In this document: in pieces, positions 52,248 through 61,770 of the stretch
How positions within the stretch are numbered: the first letter of the stretch is position 1
Layout of the letters: every line of letters begins with the position of its first letter
Translations under genes and position numbers: made by a program
Assembly (NCBI RefSeq): GCF_001590605.1
Contig: NZ_CP014504.1
Location: 806,001-870,000 of the forward strand
Direction: 5' to 3'
DNA from: Pedobacter cryoconitis
GTDB taxonomy: Bacteria > Bacteroidota > Bacteroidia > Sphingobacteriales > Sphingobacteriaceae
Length of the DNA stretch: 64,000 nt
Notes under the pieces: generated by a model
The model's input: only the letters and a program-made list of their open reading frames with translations
The model's database searches: none
Told to the model about the DNA's origin: nothing

Positions 52248-52277
52248 ACTAAAGGGGAATCTAGGTTCCCCTTTAGT
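52248..52277 (+). terminator. perfect hairpin ACTAAAGGGGAA / TTCCCCTTTAGT
   Basis: 12-bp stem, loop TCTAGG. Followed by TATTTATAG, not a strong T-run. Confidence 0.5.
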
Positions 52278-52640
52278 TATTTATAGCATTTCCCATTTAT
52301 CCTGCTTTCTTTTAGCTCCAGCTTTTTCTTCCTAAAAATTTAATTGTTACAGGTTCTGTATTGAATGTTTGGAAATCGTTTAAATTAATAATTGTATCTA
52401 TATATTGATATTGAATTGTTGTTAATCCATTTGTCTAATTATTGTTCGAATTGTCTATACAAATGTGTATGGTTTTTGGGACATCTGTGTTTTGGAAGAA
52501 ATAAAATTACATATATAAGTGCTTTTATTGGAAAATAACTTGATATTTTGCTCATGTCAGCCAACTGTCAGGCTAAAGTGCCAGAAATTGGTATGCACTT
52601 TGTATTTGTGTTTATATATAATCTGAAAAACATAAACACT
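52278..52640. other. A/T-rich leader before the sigma-factor gene
   Basis: 363 bp with no convincing gene or RNA. A few in-frame codons (from 52548) precede the sigma-factor start but do not look coding. Confidence 0.4.
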
Positions 52641-53168
52641 ATGAGTAGCAACGACTTTAATTTTCGACTTTACAGTTACAAGGATTCTTTACAATCATTT
52701 GCTATTTCTTTCACCAGGGATATGGAAGATGCGAATGATTTGGTCCAGGATACAATGTTAAAAGCTATTAATTATTCTAACCATTTTAAGGAGGGAACAA
52801 ATTTTAAAGCCTGGTTATATACTATAATGAAAAATACGTTCATTAATAATTACCGCAGAGCAACGAAAACAAATTCTATCATGACTGTGACAGATGAGAT
52901 CACTTCGGATAAATTACACTTTAGTGCTTCGGTAAACGATAGTGATGGAAAGTTTGTTATGGAAGACATTTATAAAGCACTTTCTAAATTACAGCCGGAA
53001 TATTATATTCCATTCCTTAAGTATTTTGAAGGTTTCAAATATCATGAAATTGCTGAACAGCTGGAAATTCCAATTGGTACAGTTAAAACAAGAATTCATA
53101 TCGCGAGACAGCTGCTTAAAAAAAGTTTAAAGATGCATAGCGATAGTTTTATGCGAAAAGTTAATTAA
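52641..53168 (+). CDS. ECF RNA polymerase sigma factor
   Basis: 175 residues from the ATG at 52641; the frame runs upstream to 52548 but the domain begins here. Region 2: FTRDMEDANDLVQDTMLKAI and FKAWLYTIMKNTFINNYR. Region 4: LSKLQPEYYIPFLKYFEGFKY and IPIGTVKTRIHIARQLLKK. No anti-sigma gene adjoins it, unlike the FecI-type gene at 2.7 kb; this group of stand-alone ECF factors is frequent in Bacteroidota and often linked to stress responses. Confidence 0.92.
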   Translation: MSSNDFNFRLYSYKDSLQSFAISFTRDMEDANDLVQDTMLKAINYSNHFKEGTNFKAWLYTIMKNTFINNYRRATKTNSIMTVTDEITSDKLHFSASVNDSDGKFVMEDIYKALSKLQPEYYIPFLKYFEGFKYHEIAEQLEIPIGTVKTRIHIARQLLKKSLKMHSDSFMRKVN

Positions 53169-53210
53169 AAATTATTTGCTCAGATTTTAAAGCGTCTTCA
53201 TGTGTTATCA

Positions 53211-53243
53211 AATAAAAGCAGCAATATCCTTGCTGCTTTTATT
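53211..53243 (+). terminator. intrinsic terminator of the sigma-factor gene
   Basis: Perfect 14-bp stem AATAAAAGCAGCAA / TTGCTGCTTTTATT, loop of 5, then T. Confidence 0.85.
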
Positions 53244-53292
53244 TTTAATTTGATTACAATTGTGTAGTCAATTCAAATCATTTATCATCTTC

Positions 53293-54021
53293 ATGAATAT
53301 AGCCCGGCTGGATGCTCACCATAAATTGTACCTATCGTTAATTGTAGCATTGGTCGTTTTTGTTTTGTGCTATGGGAAGATGTCAGCCTCAACACAGTTT
53401 ATATTGGTCTGGATTGGTTATGCTTTAACGCAGTTAGGACTTTCATGGGCAACGATTTTTACCGTACATCCTCTTGAAATGAAGAAGATTTCAAAGGTAC
53501 AGGATAATAACCGCACCCTTATTTTTATGTTTGTATTGGTAGCTGCATTAATGAGCCTTTTTGTAGTAGTGCTTCTATTAAAATCAACCCAGCATCTTAC
53601 AGGATCTGCGCTTACTTTACATATTTTATTATCAATAGCGGCGGTAATGTGTGCATGGGCATTAGTGCATACTATATTTGTATTCAGATATGCGCATCTT
53701 TATTACGAATTTAAGGGTAAAAATCTGACTAAAGCTGTTAAAGATGGGAATGCTGCAAAAAAATCTGATACTGTAATAAAAGAAGAAGATCCCTCTAAGT
53801 ATAAAGAAGGATTGGAATTTCCTGAGGAGAAGACTCCAGATTATCTTGATTTTACTTATTTCTCATTTGTAATTGGGATGACTTTCCAGGTTTCTGATGT
53901 TGAAATCAGTTCCAGAAGAATCCGCCGTCTGGCGCTGATGCATAGTTTAGTCTCTTTTGCATTCAATACCGTAATTGTTGCTTTGAGTATTAATATTATT
54001 TCAGGTTTAATGACCAAATAG
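53293..54021 (+). CDS. DUF1345 membrane protein
   Basis: 242 residues, five predicted helices (HKLYLSLIVALVVFVLCYG first). The C-terminal DYLDFTYFSFVIGMTFQVSD and the last helix match the DUF1345 pattern. Function unknown. Start taken at the ATG at 53293, as a longer frame overlaps the preceding terminator area. Confidence 0.88.
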   Translation: MNIARLDAHHKLYLSLIVALVVFVLCYGKMSASTQFILVWIGYALTQLGLSWATIFTVHPLEMKKISKVQDNNRTLIFMFVLVAALMSLFVVVLLLKSTQHLTGSALTLHILLSIAAVMCAWALVHTIFVFRYAHLYYEFKGKNLTKAVKDGNAAKKSDTVIKEEDPSKYKEGLEFPEEKTPDYLDFTYFSFVIGMTFQVSDVEISSRRIRRLALMHSLVSFAFNTVIVALSINIISGLMTK

Positions 54022-54096
54022 TCTTTTTATTTAGTAAAAACCATTTCATATAGCGCTTGTTATTGCAGTTTAATGGTTGAAATAAAAACTAACGGG

Positions 54097-54750
54097 ATGA
54101 ATTATAAAAAGACGATTATCTTAACTGCTTGTACAGCAATTATGCTGCAGGCTTGTAACCAATCTGCTAAAACTGAAGATCAAGGTACATCAACAATATC
54201 CGCTGATACAGTTTTAAGTGAATCTGCCGCTGGTGGACATAAAAACAAAGCAGCAAAACTAAAGCCGGAAGAATCTTTATTTATAGAGAAGGCGGCAGTA
54301 GGTGGATTGATGGAGGTTGAAATTGGGAATCTGACCCTGCAAAAAACGAAAATTGATCAGGTAAAGGACTTCGCTAAACGAATGATCAAAGATCATACGC
54401 AGGCGAATAATGAACTTCAGACCTTAGCTTCGGGCATGGGAATCAAATTGCCTGACGCATTACCTTCGGCAGAACAGAGTCATCTGGCTGGGATGAAGCA
54501 AATGATGGGAAATGAATATGATCAGAATTATATGGATATGATGGTTAATGATCACGCAAAAACTATTGATTTATTTAATGGTGCAAGCAGATTTGATAAT
54601 CCTGAATTAAAATCTTTTGCCTTGAAAATGCTGCCAGTATTACAAGAGCATAATCGAACGGCTCTTAAATTGGATTCATTGGTTAAGTTGAAAAATAGAG
54701 GTCCTAAGGGTGATGATTTACCTAATGTAGATAAAAAACATAAAAACTAA
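54097..54750 (+). CDS. DUF4142 lipoprotein (ferritin-like)
   Basis: 217 residues. Lipoprotein signal with lipobox MLQAC. Four-helix DUF4142 domain (about 55-205): FIEKAAVGGLMEVEIGNL, FAKRMIKDHTQANNEL, YMDMMVNDHAKTIDLF, LPVLQEHNRTALKL. Members sit in the envelope and are often stress-induced; metal binding has been guessed from the ferritin-like fold. It is 75 bp after the DUF1345 gene. Confidence 0.9.
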   Translation: MNYKKTIILTACTAIMLQACNQSAKTEDQGTSTISADTVLSESAAGGHKNKAAKLKPEESLFIEKAAVGGLMEVEIGNLTLQKTKIDQVKDFAKRMIKDHTQANNELQTLASGMGIKLPDALPSAEQSHLAGMKQMMGNEYDQNYMDMMVNDHAKTIDLFNGASRFDNPELKSFALKMLPVLQEHNRTALKLDSLVKLKNRGPKGDDLPNVDKKHKN

Positions 54751-54766
54751 TTGTTTAAAAGATTTG

Positions 54767-54796
54767 AAAATCTCCGGTATCTGCTCCGGAGATTTT
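54767..54796 (+). terminator. intrinsic terminator after the DUF4142 gene
   Basis: 11-bp stem AAAATCTCCGG / CCGGAGATTTT, loop 8, followed by a T-run. Confidence 0.88.
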
Positions 54797-54991
54797 TTTT
54801 TGCGTAATCATTCCGGTGTATTTTATGGTGATCGTTTGGAGCGTGTTTAATGAATTAAAACAGCATGTCTTTTTGGTTTATTTTTCTTCAAACAAATTAA
54901 TAGTTAACATGATTTTGTTTTAATTTGGAGATGATTTTTAGAGTCAAAATTAAAGAAAGCATAATTTTAAGTACTTAACATATTGTTAACA

Positions 54992-55019
54992 TTGACTTAA
55001 TACACGACATTTACCTTCG
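54992..55019 (+). promoter_or_regulatory. promoter TTG-N17-TACCTTCG for the TonB receptor
   Basis: TTG at 54992-54994 and TACCTTCG (one mismatch to TAnnTTTG) at 55012-55019, spacing as in Bacteroidota promoters. This would give a leader of about 110 bases. Confidence 0.5.
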
Positions 55020-55136
55020 TGCTGCTTTTAATTCAGAAAGCTAAAACATTTAACCTAAAAAGAATTTGCATTGGCTTAGATTTATCTCTAATTCAGCATA
55101 GCCTTGTGCAGGTTTTAATCCAAACAAAACATCTAT

Positions 55137-58100
55137 ATGAAAAAAACTTTACGCTTATTATTAATGCTGCTGACCTTGGTGTGGGCTGGAAATTCTGCTT
55201 TTGCTCAGGGGGTAACAACTGCTTCCATCAATGGAGTGGTAACGGATGGCAAAGCGCCGATACCGGGCGCAACTGTAGTCTTAACACATGTACCTACCGG
55301 GACAGTTTATGCGGTTGAAACCCGTAGTAATGGACGCTATAATCTGATCAATGTTAAGATTGGCGGGCCATACACATTGAAAATATCTTATATTGGTTTT
55401 AAACAATATGTTCAGAATAATTTAACGCTTTCAATTGGACAGGATCAGGCTATTAATGTTAAAATGGATGATAGTTCCACTGACCTGAAAGAGGTAAAAG
55501 TAGTAGGTACACAAGGTAAAGTAATGAATTCTTCACGCACTGGCGCAAGGGAAACAATTACCCGTGCACAGATTGATGCTTTACCAACCATTAACCGGTC
55601 TTTAGCGGATTTTACTAAGTTGACTCCTTCTGCAAGTAGCACAAGTGCAATGAGTTTTGGGGGAAGAAGCAGTACTTTTAACAATATCACGGTTGACGGT
55701 GCGCTGTTTAACAATTCTTTTGGTCTTTCTGGTACGCTGGGAGGACAGGCAAATTCGCAGCCGATTTCTTTGGATGCAATTGATCAGATACAGGTTGATC
55801 TTGCTCCTTATGATGTGCGCCAGGGTTTTTTTACTGGTGCTGGTGTAAATACAGTTATCAAATCTGGTACAAATGATATTAAAGGTTCTGTTTATTATTA
55901 TGGTCGTGGTACTGGTTTAACTGGGTATAAGGCGGGTACTTCTGAAGTCACTAAAGTTCCTTTTGATTACAATACCAGGGGCTTAAGTATTGGCGGGCCA
56001 ATTATTAAAAACAAACTGTTCTTTTTTGTTTCTGGTGAGCAGGAAAGAATCAGTAACCCGGGTAATACATTCGTTGCCTCAAGACCTGGTTTAAGTGGTG
56101 GAACAGTTTCAAAGGTGAGTGCATCAGTTTTGGATGATATTTCTAATACCCTAAAATCAAGATATGGTTACGATCCGGGAGCTTATGAGAACTACAGTTA
56201 TAAGACACAGAGTGATAAGATTACGGTGAAGCTGGATTGGAATATTGATAAGAATAATACTTTGAGCGCAAAGTATTTTTATCTTAAATCATCCAAAAAT
56301 CAGCCTCCAAATAGTTCAGGAGGAATTATAAATGATAAAGTTGGCGCTGGGTCAACACGTGGTGCTGGTCCTGGTTCTCTGCCATTCTTTGGCGCGGGAT
56401 ATACAATAAATAATAATTTTAATATAGGAATGCTGGAACTGAATAGTAAGATCAGTAATACTATTTCTAACAAATTAACTGTTGGATATTCTGCTTTACG
56501 CGATTTCCGAGACCCGTTATCTTCCAAAAATGTACCAATGGTTGATATTGATAATGGGGTTACTGATGCTACAGGAAAAATTATTACTGCCCCGAGTGGG
56601 GTTTTAACAAGCTTTGGCTATGAGTTATACACTGCTGGTAACTTGTTGAGTTCAAATATTGGTCAGCTTTCAGATGACTTAACCATTTTTGCGGGTAAGC
56701 ATGAGATTACATTAGGTACGAGTAACCAGTCTCAAAGTTTTGTGAATGGTTTTGCACCTAATTATAATGGTTTATATACCTATAACTCTGCTTCCGATTT
56801 TATCAATAACCTTCCAGCTGCGTCTTATAATTACCGTAATGCTGCAAATGGTGGTGATTTGCCATTGGTTCGTATTAAATCCTATAATTTTAGTTTATAT
56901 GCACAGGATAAGTTCCGTGTAAGGGATAATTTTGTACTGACTTATGGTTTAAGAGCTGATTATAATTATTACCCGACCAAGCTTGATCCAAATCCAAATG
57001 CTGCAGCATTAACTTTTCAGCAGGGTATACAGGTTGATGTTTCTAAATTGCCTAAAAGCAGAATTCAGTTGTCTCCACGTGTAGGTTTTAACTGGGATGT
57101 AAATGGTGATCATACGACTCAGGTTCGTGGGGGTACCGGATTATTTGCTGGTTTAACTCCATTTGTATGGATTTCTAACCAGGCTTCAAATACAGGGACA
57201 TTATTTAGCTCCGGTACGGTTAATGGAACTAAAACACCTAATGATCCACGGTTGATTTATAATCCTGATGTGAATGGTAATCGTCCTTCGGGGGCAGTTG
57301 CAGCGAATACTTCCTATGAGCTGGATGTTACAGATCCTAATTTGAAATATCCAAAAATCTGGAGAACTAATCTTGCGGTAGATCAGCAATTGCCATTTGG
57401 TATTATTGGTACTTTAGAGGGATCTTTTACGAAAGATATTAATGCTATTTATCATCAGAATCTGGTTCTTCCTGATAGTTATACTACTTTACCTGGTGTT
57501 GAAGGTCAGATCCGCTATACTTCTAACAACAGAACATCTAACAATGGTGCGCCTGTTAGTGCCGCTAATCCAAATATTTCAGGTTTATATTACCTGACCA
57601 ATACGAATAAAGGTTATTCTTACTTCGTAACTGCACAGTTACAGAAAAGCTTCCTGAATGGGTTTTATGCGAACATCGCTTATACACATACAGGTTCTAA
57701 AGATGTGAATGATGGCGGATCTACGGCTAGCATTATCTGGGCGGGCAGGCCAACAACTGGTAATCCTAATGACCAGAGTTTATCGAACAGTACTTATGTA
57801 ATGCCAAGCCGCTTTATTGCTTCACTGGCTTACAGAAAGGAATACCATAAGAATTATGCAACTTCAATTGGTTTATTCTTTGAGGCTGCTAATAATGGTG
57901 CGGTTTCTTATATCACCAGTGGTGATCCAAATAATGATGGCGCAGCAAATGATTTGATGTTTGTTCCTAAAAATAAAGGTGATATTAATCTGGTTGCTGA
58001 TTTTGCCGGAGATACCAGGACAACTGATCAAATCTGGAATCAGTTAAATTCATTTATTAGTCAGGACAAGTATTTAAGCCAGCACAGGGGAGAGTATACG

Positions 58101-58469
58101 AAAAGAAATGGGGTAATCTTACCTTATTTTCAACGTGCAGATTTAAATATTACTCAGGATTTCTTTGTGAAGTCCGGGAAATCAAGAAGTCAGAAAAATA
58201 CAATCAGAGTTGAGTTTAATATGATCAATTTGGGTAATTTCTTAAACCGTAACTGGGGTTTATATGAGAATTCATTCAATGGATTTAATACAGGCTCGGT
58301 AGCTGTTCTTAAATACCAGGGTACTGATCCGGTTACAGGCAAGGCAAATTATTCGTTCCCATATCTGGATAAGGATAATCTAATTCCAGTAACGAATTCA
58401 AAGAAAGTAAATACGGATCAGATTTCACGCTGGCAGGCACAGATCGGAGTGAGGTATATCTTCAATTAG
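55137..58469 (+). CDS. Oar-like TonB-dependent receptor
   Basis: 1110 residues. Signal peptide (about 1-23, ending SAFAQG), carboxypeptidase-regulatory-like domain (about 26-115), plug domain with the Oar-type MSFGGRSSTFNNITVDGALF and LDAIDQIQVDLAPYDVRQG, then a large barrel ending QIGVRYIFN. This subgroup (OmpA-related/Oar) carries or displays proteins and peptides at the cell surface in Bacteroidota and Myxococcus. Stand-alone, with its own promoter and terminator. Confidence 0.93.
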   Translation: MKKTLRLLLMLLTLVWAGNSAFAQGVTTASINGVVTDGKAPIPGATVVLTHVPTGTVYAVETRSNGRYNLINVKIGGPYTLKISYIGFKQYVQNNLTLSIGQDQAINVKMDDSSTDLKEVKVVGTQGKVMNSSRTGARETITRAQIDALPTINRSLADFTKLTPSASSTSAMSFGGRSSTFNNITVDGALFNNSFGLSGTLGGQANSQPISLDAIDQIQVDLAPYDVRQGFFTGAGVNTVIKSGTNDIKGSVYYYGRGTGLTGYKAGTSEVTKVPFDYNTRGLSIGGPIIKNKLFFFVSGEQERISNPGNTFVASRPGLSGGTVSKVSASVLDDISNTLKSRYGYDPGAYENYSYKTQSDKITVKLDWNIDKNNTLSAKYFYLKSSKNQPPNSSGGIINDKVGAGSTRGAGPGSLPFFGAGYTINNNFNIGMLELNSKISNTISNKLTVGYSALRDFRDPLSSKNVPMVDIDNGVTDATGKIITAPSGVLTSFGYELYTAGNLLSSNIGQLSDDLTIFAGKHEITLGTSNQSQSFVNGFAPNYNGLYTYNSASDFINNLPAASYNYRNAANGGDLPLVRIKSYNFSLYAQDKFRVRDNFVLTYGLRADYNYYPTKLDPNPNAAALTFQQGIQVDVSKLPKSRIQLSPRVGFNWDVNGDHTTQVRGGTGLFAGLTPFVWISNQASNTGTLFSSGTVNGTKTPNDPRLIYNPDVNGNRPSGAVAANTSYELDVTDPNLKYPKIWRTNLAVDQQLPFGIIGTLEGSFTKDINAIYHQNLVLPDSYTTLPGVEGQIRYTSNNRTSNNGAPVSAANPNISGLYYLTNTNKGYSYFVTAQLQKSFLNGFYANIAYTHTGSKDVNDGGSTASIIWAGRPTTGNPNDQSLSNSTYVMPSRFIASLAYRKEYHKNYATSIGLFFEAANNGAVSYITSGDPNNDGAANDLMFVPKNKGDINLVADFAGDTRTTDQIWNQLNSFISQDKYLSQHRGEYTKRNGVILPYFQRADLNITQDFFVKSGKSRSQKNTIRVEFNMINLGNFLNRNWGLYENSFNGFNTGSVAVLKYQGTDPVTGKANYSFPYLDKDNLIPVTNSKKVNTDQISRWQAQIGVRYIFN

Positions 58470-58486
58470 GCATTTTCATTTTAGAT

Positions 58487-58525
58487 AAAAAAACAGGATA
58501 TCGTCAAAAGATAGCCTGTTTTTTT
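58487..58525 (+). terminator. intrinsic terminator of the Oar-like receptor
   Basis: 11-bp stem AAAAAAACAGG / CCTGTTTTTTT with further pairing inside. Confidence 0.88.
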
Positions 58526-58657
58526 ATGCGTAAGGCTCTGATTGCAGTATTGTAGCACCTGGCATAAAAATGACCTGAGGTGTAAAATAAATATACATGG
58601 TTTTTGTAGGCAATTAGCTAAGTTTACCTGAGTAAAATAACTTGTTAAACTTACCTT

Positions 58658-59287
58658 ATGGAAACTTCAGAACCTAAGATACTTTTTTTTGATATTGGTG
58701 GCGTATTGCTAACCAATGGCTGGGGACATGATTCCCGCAAATTAGCTGCGGAAAGATTCGGACTTAATTATGATGAGCTAAATACATTGCATAATTATAT
58801 TTTCAATGTATTTGAAATCGGAAATATTACACTTGATGAATATTTGGATACCGTTATTTTTAATCATCCAAGGGATTTTACCCGGGAAGATTTTAAAGAG
58901 TTTGTGTATTCAAGATCCAAAGAACTTCCTGGTTTATTGCAGTGGATGAAGGAGTGGAAAAGAGATTGCGGGTTCCGGGTCATTTCTATTAATAATGAAG
59001 GTAAGGAGTTGAATACTTACCGAGTGAAGAAATTTAAATTGCATGAGTGTTTTGATGCTTTTGTTTCTTCCTGTGATGTGAAGATGCGTAAGCCAGATCC
59101 AAATATCTTTTTACTGGCTTTAGGGATCGCACAGGCCAGACCTGAACAGTGTTATTATTTTGATGACAGAATATTTCAGGTGGAAACAGCAAAAAGCCTG
59201 GGTATGCATGCTTATCACCATACAAGCTTTGAAGAAACGAAAGCAATTCTGGAAAGAATAAAAAAAGAAATTTCCCAGCCTCAATAA
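58658..59287 (+). CDS. HAD-superfamily hydrolase
   Basis: 209 residues. Motif I FFDIGGVLL (nucleophile Asp about residue 12; the second position is Gly where many phosphatases have Asp), motif II ISINNEG, motif III Lys in KMRKPDPNIF, and motif IV YYFDDRIFQVE. Similar to YihX-like haloacid-dehalogenase proteins. Substrate unknown; the Gly suggests that simple phosphatase activity could be weak. Its stop touches the convergent gene at 59288. Confidence 0.88.
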   Translation: METSEPKILFFDIGGVLLTNGWGHDSRKLAAERFGLNYDELNTLHNYIFNVFEIGNITLDEYLDTVIFNHPRDFTREDFKEFVYSRSKELPGLLQWMKEWKRDCGFRVISINNEGKELNTYRVKKFKLHECFDAFVSSCDVKMRKPDPNIFLLALGIAQARPEQCYYFDDRIFQVETAKSLGMHAYHHTSFEETKAILERIKKEISQPQ

Positions 59288-59896
59288 TTATTTAGTAGCG
59301 GTAGTTTCTACAATACCTTTGACCAGGCTTTTCCATTGTGGATAGGAGAGACCAATTTTTGCAGTCCAGCCAACAAGGGTATTTCTTATGTTATCGGTTA
59401 GGTTTGAGGTGTCTGTATTGGGCACCTCATTTCTACCATGCTCTTCTGCAGATACGGTTGTGCCTGATTGTTTGACCTGGAAAGTTGACGTTGCCTGCTG
59501 GCTGAAAAAATGTGCAATTTCTGGATTTTGCTGTGTGGGGTTAGCTGCTGGTCTTGCCTGTAAAGTGATTACTGAAGATGGGGTTGTAATTTCTTCTTCG
59601 ATTTTTTCGATGCGCACCCAGTCAAAGCCATCTCCGGTACGCGTCGCTGGTCCGGGAATATCAATTTTCAGATAATCACCTTCTTCGGCTTCTCTGATTA
59701 CTTCATTGCCATTTTCATCTGTTAAAGTAAAAGTGGATAAGGGGACTTTACAGATTTCTGCCCAGCAAGACACATTTAATAATCTGTTTTTTGCAATCTG
59801 ATAGAATGCTTTAGCTTCTTCTGGAGTAAGAAATTCAGTTTTTGCAGTGGTATCTAGTTGACTGCCTTCTTGTTGCTTTGGGATTTGGTTTTTCAT
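59288..59896 (-). CDS. hypothetical protein, 202 residues
   Basis: Not recognised. Soluble, acidic, with an N-terminal helix (LTPEEAKAFYQIAKNRLLNV), a beta-rich centre (GDYLKIDIPGPATRTGDGFD, VRIEKIEEE) and a long low-complexity middle with many Gln, Thr and Ser. It starts with KNQIPKQQEGSQLD. A small membrane protein gene precedes it by 46 bp on the same strand. The bases FDWVRIE fit a small DNA- or ligand-binding beta domain, but I claim no function. Confidence 0.7.
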   Translation of the reverse strand: MKNQIPKQQEGSQLDTTAKTEFLTPEEAKAFYQIAKNRLLNVSCWAEICKVPLSTFTLTDENGNEVIREAEEGDYLKIDIPGPATRTGDGFDWVRIEKIEEEITTPSSVITLQARPAANPTQQNPEIAHFFSQQATSTFQVKQSGTTVSAEEHGRNEVPNTDTSNLTDNIRNTLVGWTAKIGLSYPQWKSLVKGIVETTATK

Positions 59897-59942
59897 CGCG
59901 TTTTTATCCTTTAACGGTTAAGTGATGAAAATGTTTAAGATT

Positions 59943-60077
59943 TTATTTGACGACCCAATAGCCAACAGCTAGCCAGATCATCCCTTTCACCAGAAAGAAT
60001 AGGAATCCCCATATGCCAACTCTGCCAATCCACTTGAGGAAGATGTCCTTTTTTGAGTCCTTTTTCTCCTGGTCCAT
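59943..60077 (-). CDS. small single-pass membrane protein, 44 residues
   Basis: Begins MDQEKKDSKKDIFLKWIG, then a hydrophobic helix (VGIWGFLFFLVKGMIWLAVG) and a short YWVVK end. The Lys-rich start and Trp/Gly-rich helix look like a genuine small protein, not random DNA. Same strand as the 202-residue gene downstream. Confidence 0.6.
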   Translation of the reverse strand: MDQEKKDSKKDIFLKWIGRVGIWGFLFFLVKGMIWLAVGYWVVK

Positions 60078-60231
60078 GATGTTATAAAATTAAACAAAAT
60101 CTTTAAAAAGAGTGATTGTAAAAATAAGTTTGACTCTTTTTTGTCATATAAACGATTTAGTGTAAAATTTATTTTTTTAGGTAAACTTTATGGCACAACC
60201 GTTGTTCATTAGTTGACAAATCACCATTATT

Positions 60232-60417
60232 ATGAAAGATCAAATTAAAATTCAAAGTACTAGCGGCAAAATTAACGAGGGAGGTCTTTTTATTGGAGAT
60301 CAATTGCAAAATCAAGGACATATTTCACCAGTTTCCTTTAAAAACACCAGTGATATTAAGAGATCTTTGCCGTCAAGTATGCAAAAGAAAATCAATCCAA
60401 GACTTTTGATTTTGTAA
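60232..60417 (+). CDS. small hypothetical protein, 61 residues
   Basis: Not recognised. Polar and Gln/Lys/Ser-rich (MKDQIKIQSTSGKINEGGLF), no signal or membrane helix. Coding-like codon use and its own GC-poor leader support it, but it could be a chance frame. Confidence 0.45.
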   Translation: MKDQIKIQSTSGKINEGGLFIGDQLQNQGHISPVSFKNTSDIKRSLPSSMQKKINPRLLIL

Positions 60418-60577
60418 CTATCGCTGTTTAAAATCTAAATATAGGTTCTCGCTAATCAGTGCGGAGAAAGGGAGTTTCAAACAGAGGCTCCTTTTTTATT
60501 GGATAATGTTTCTAAATAGAAATGAGATTTCCGGCTTTCCATTCAGACTTCTATTTTTGTTGCAAACAAACAAATAG

Positions 60578-60802
60578 ATGTCGAAGACAAAACTTACAAT
60601 CAATAACAATGGGTCTGTAAAGATCGAAGGCGATTTTGAAATCGTTGACAGAAGTGGAAATGTGTATGGGCTGCAGGGCAGAGAAGTACTTTCAATTTGC
60701 CGTTGTGGACTATCAAAAAATAAACCTTTCTGTGATGGTGCACACAATGGCCATTTTGAGCACGAGGCTATTGCATTTGATCTTCCTCCTAAGAAAGTTT
60801 AA
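60578..60802 (+). CDS. CDGSH iron-sulfur domain protein
   Basis: 74 residues. The [2Fe-2S] motif C-R-C-G-L-S-x-N-K-P-F-C-D-G-A-H is complete (CRCG about residue 42, final His about 56), so the cluster should bind through three Cys and one His. The N-terminal 35 residues form the small beta cap seen in bacterial CDGSH proteins. Redox or cluster-transfer role unknown. Confidence 0.93.
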   Translation: MSKTKLTINNNGSVKIEGDFEIVDRSGNVYGLQGREVLSICRCGLSKNKPFCDGAHNGHFEHEAIAFDLPPKKV

Positions 60803-60810
60803 GAAATTTA

Positions 60811-60844
60811 AAAATCCGCTTCCATTAAATTGAAAGCGGATTTT
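60811..60844. terminator. bidirectional terminator between the CDGSH and DUF1080 genes
   Basis: 11-bp stem AAAATCCGCTT / AAGCGGATTTT, with a T-run on the plus side and an A-run on the other, between convergent genes. Confidence 0.85.
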
Positions 60845-60860
60845 TTGTTAATGAATCGAT

Positions 60861-61637
60861 TTAAAGCTCTCTGATCCAGATATTACGGTAGCTTACTGGT
60901 TCACTTTTGTCGCCATGGGCCTGTAGTTTAACAGGTAGCGGACCGTGTGCTTTTTTATAAGATGCCTCCCCAACATATTGAGTTGGTCCTTTCAATTCAA
61001 AGTTATTCTGAACTAATACGCCATTGTATAATACAGTTACTTTTGCTGGTGTATTTACTGTACTGTCTGCTTTAAAGGTCGGTGCAGTCCAAATTACATC
61101 ATAAGTTTGCCATTCTCCTGGTTTTAGAGAAGGGTTAACCAGTGGAGTGGTCTGTTTATAAATACTTCCTGCCATACCATTGGTATAAGTGTTATTGTCG
61201 TACGAATCCAGAATCTGAAGCTCATATCCTAAATCGCCTTTACCCATAGATGCCAGAAAAAGACCACTGTTGCCGCGAAGTTGTCCTGTTCCTGTTATAT
61301 TTTTTGGTACTTGCCACTCTATGTGCAACTGGTAATTTCCGAAAGATTGTTTGGTCTCAATATTACCGGTTTTTTTATTAACGGTTAGCTGGCCATTGGC
61401 AACTGTCCATTGTGCAGGTTGTGTCCGGTCATCGGTCATCACCCAGGAATCAAGGTTTTTGCCGTCAAATAAAACTACAGCATCCGAGGGGGCTGCATTG
61501 ATTGTTTTCCCCGGAGTTACTTTCTTTGGTACGGGTGTGTAAAATTCTGTATCCTCATGTTTAGCCTGGGCATTTGCTGTTGCCAGCCCTATTCCGGCGA
61601 TCAGTGCTGAGGTAATAATTACTTTCTGTAGATACAT
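60861..61637 (-). CDS. exported DUF1080 (3-keto-disaccharide hydrolase family) protein
   Basis: 258 residues with a signal peptide (about 1-23, ending ATANAQ). DUF1080 features: VVLFDGKNLDSWVM, NIETKQSFGNYQLHIEWQVP, GNSGLFLAS, YELQILDSYDN and GEWQTYDVIWTAP. The fold is a concanavalin-like lectin beta-sandwich; family members cleave 3-keto-glycosides or bind sugars. It lies 133 bp downstream of the hybrid kinase gene on the same strand, so the kinase may control it. Confidence 0.92.
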   Translation of the reverse strand: MYLQKVIITSALIAGIGLATANAQAKHEDTEFYTPVPKKVTPGKTINAAPSDAVVLFDGKNLDSWVMTDDRTQPAQWTVANGQLTVNKKTGNIETKQSFGNYQLHIEWQVPKNITGTGQLRGNSGLFLASMGKGDLGYELQILDSYDNNTYTNGMAGSIYKQTTPLVNPSLKPGEWQTYDVIWTAPTFKADSTVNTPAKVTVLYNGVLVQNNFELKGPTQYVGEASYKKAHGPLPVKLQAHGDKSEPVSYRNIWIREL

Positions 61638-61770
61638 ATGATAACGATTTAGTTTTCTTTAAAGGTTTATTTTTGATGGATCAATATAAGAAATTAATGC
61701 TGATTAGCTGTTTTATCACGAAGTTGTTGCTTGGTAAATTTCGCTTGTTTTTTGTTTTCGGCAAACCTGT

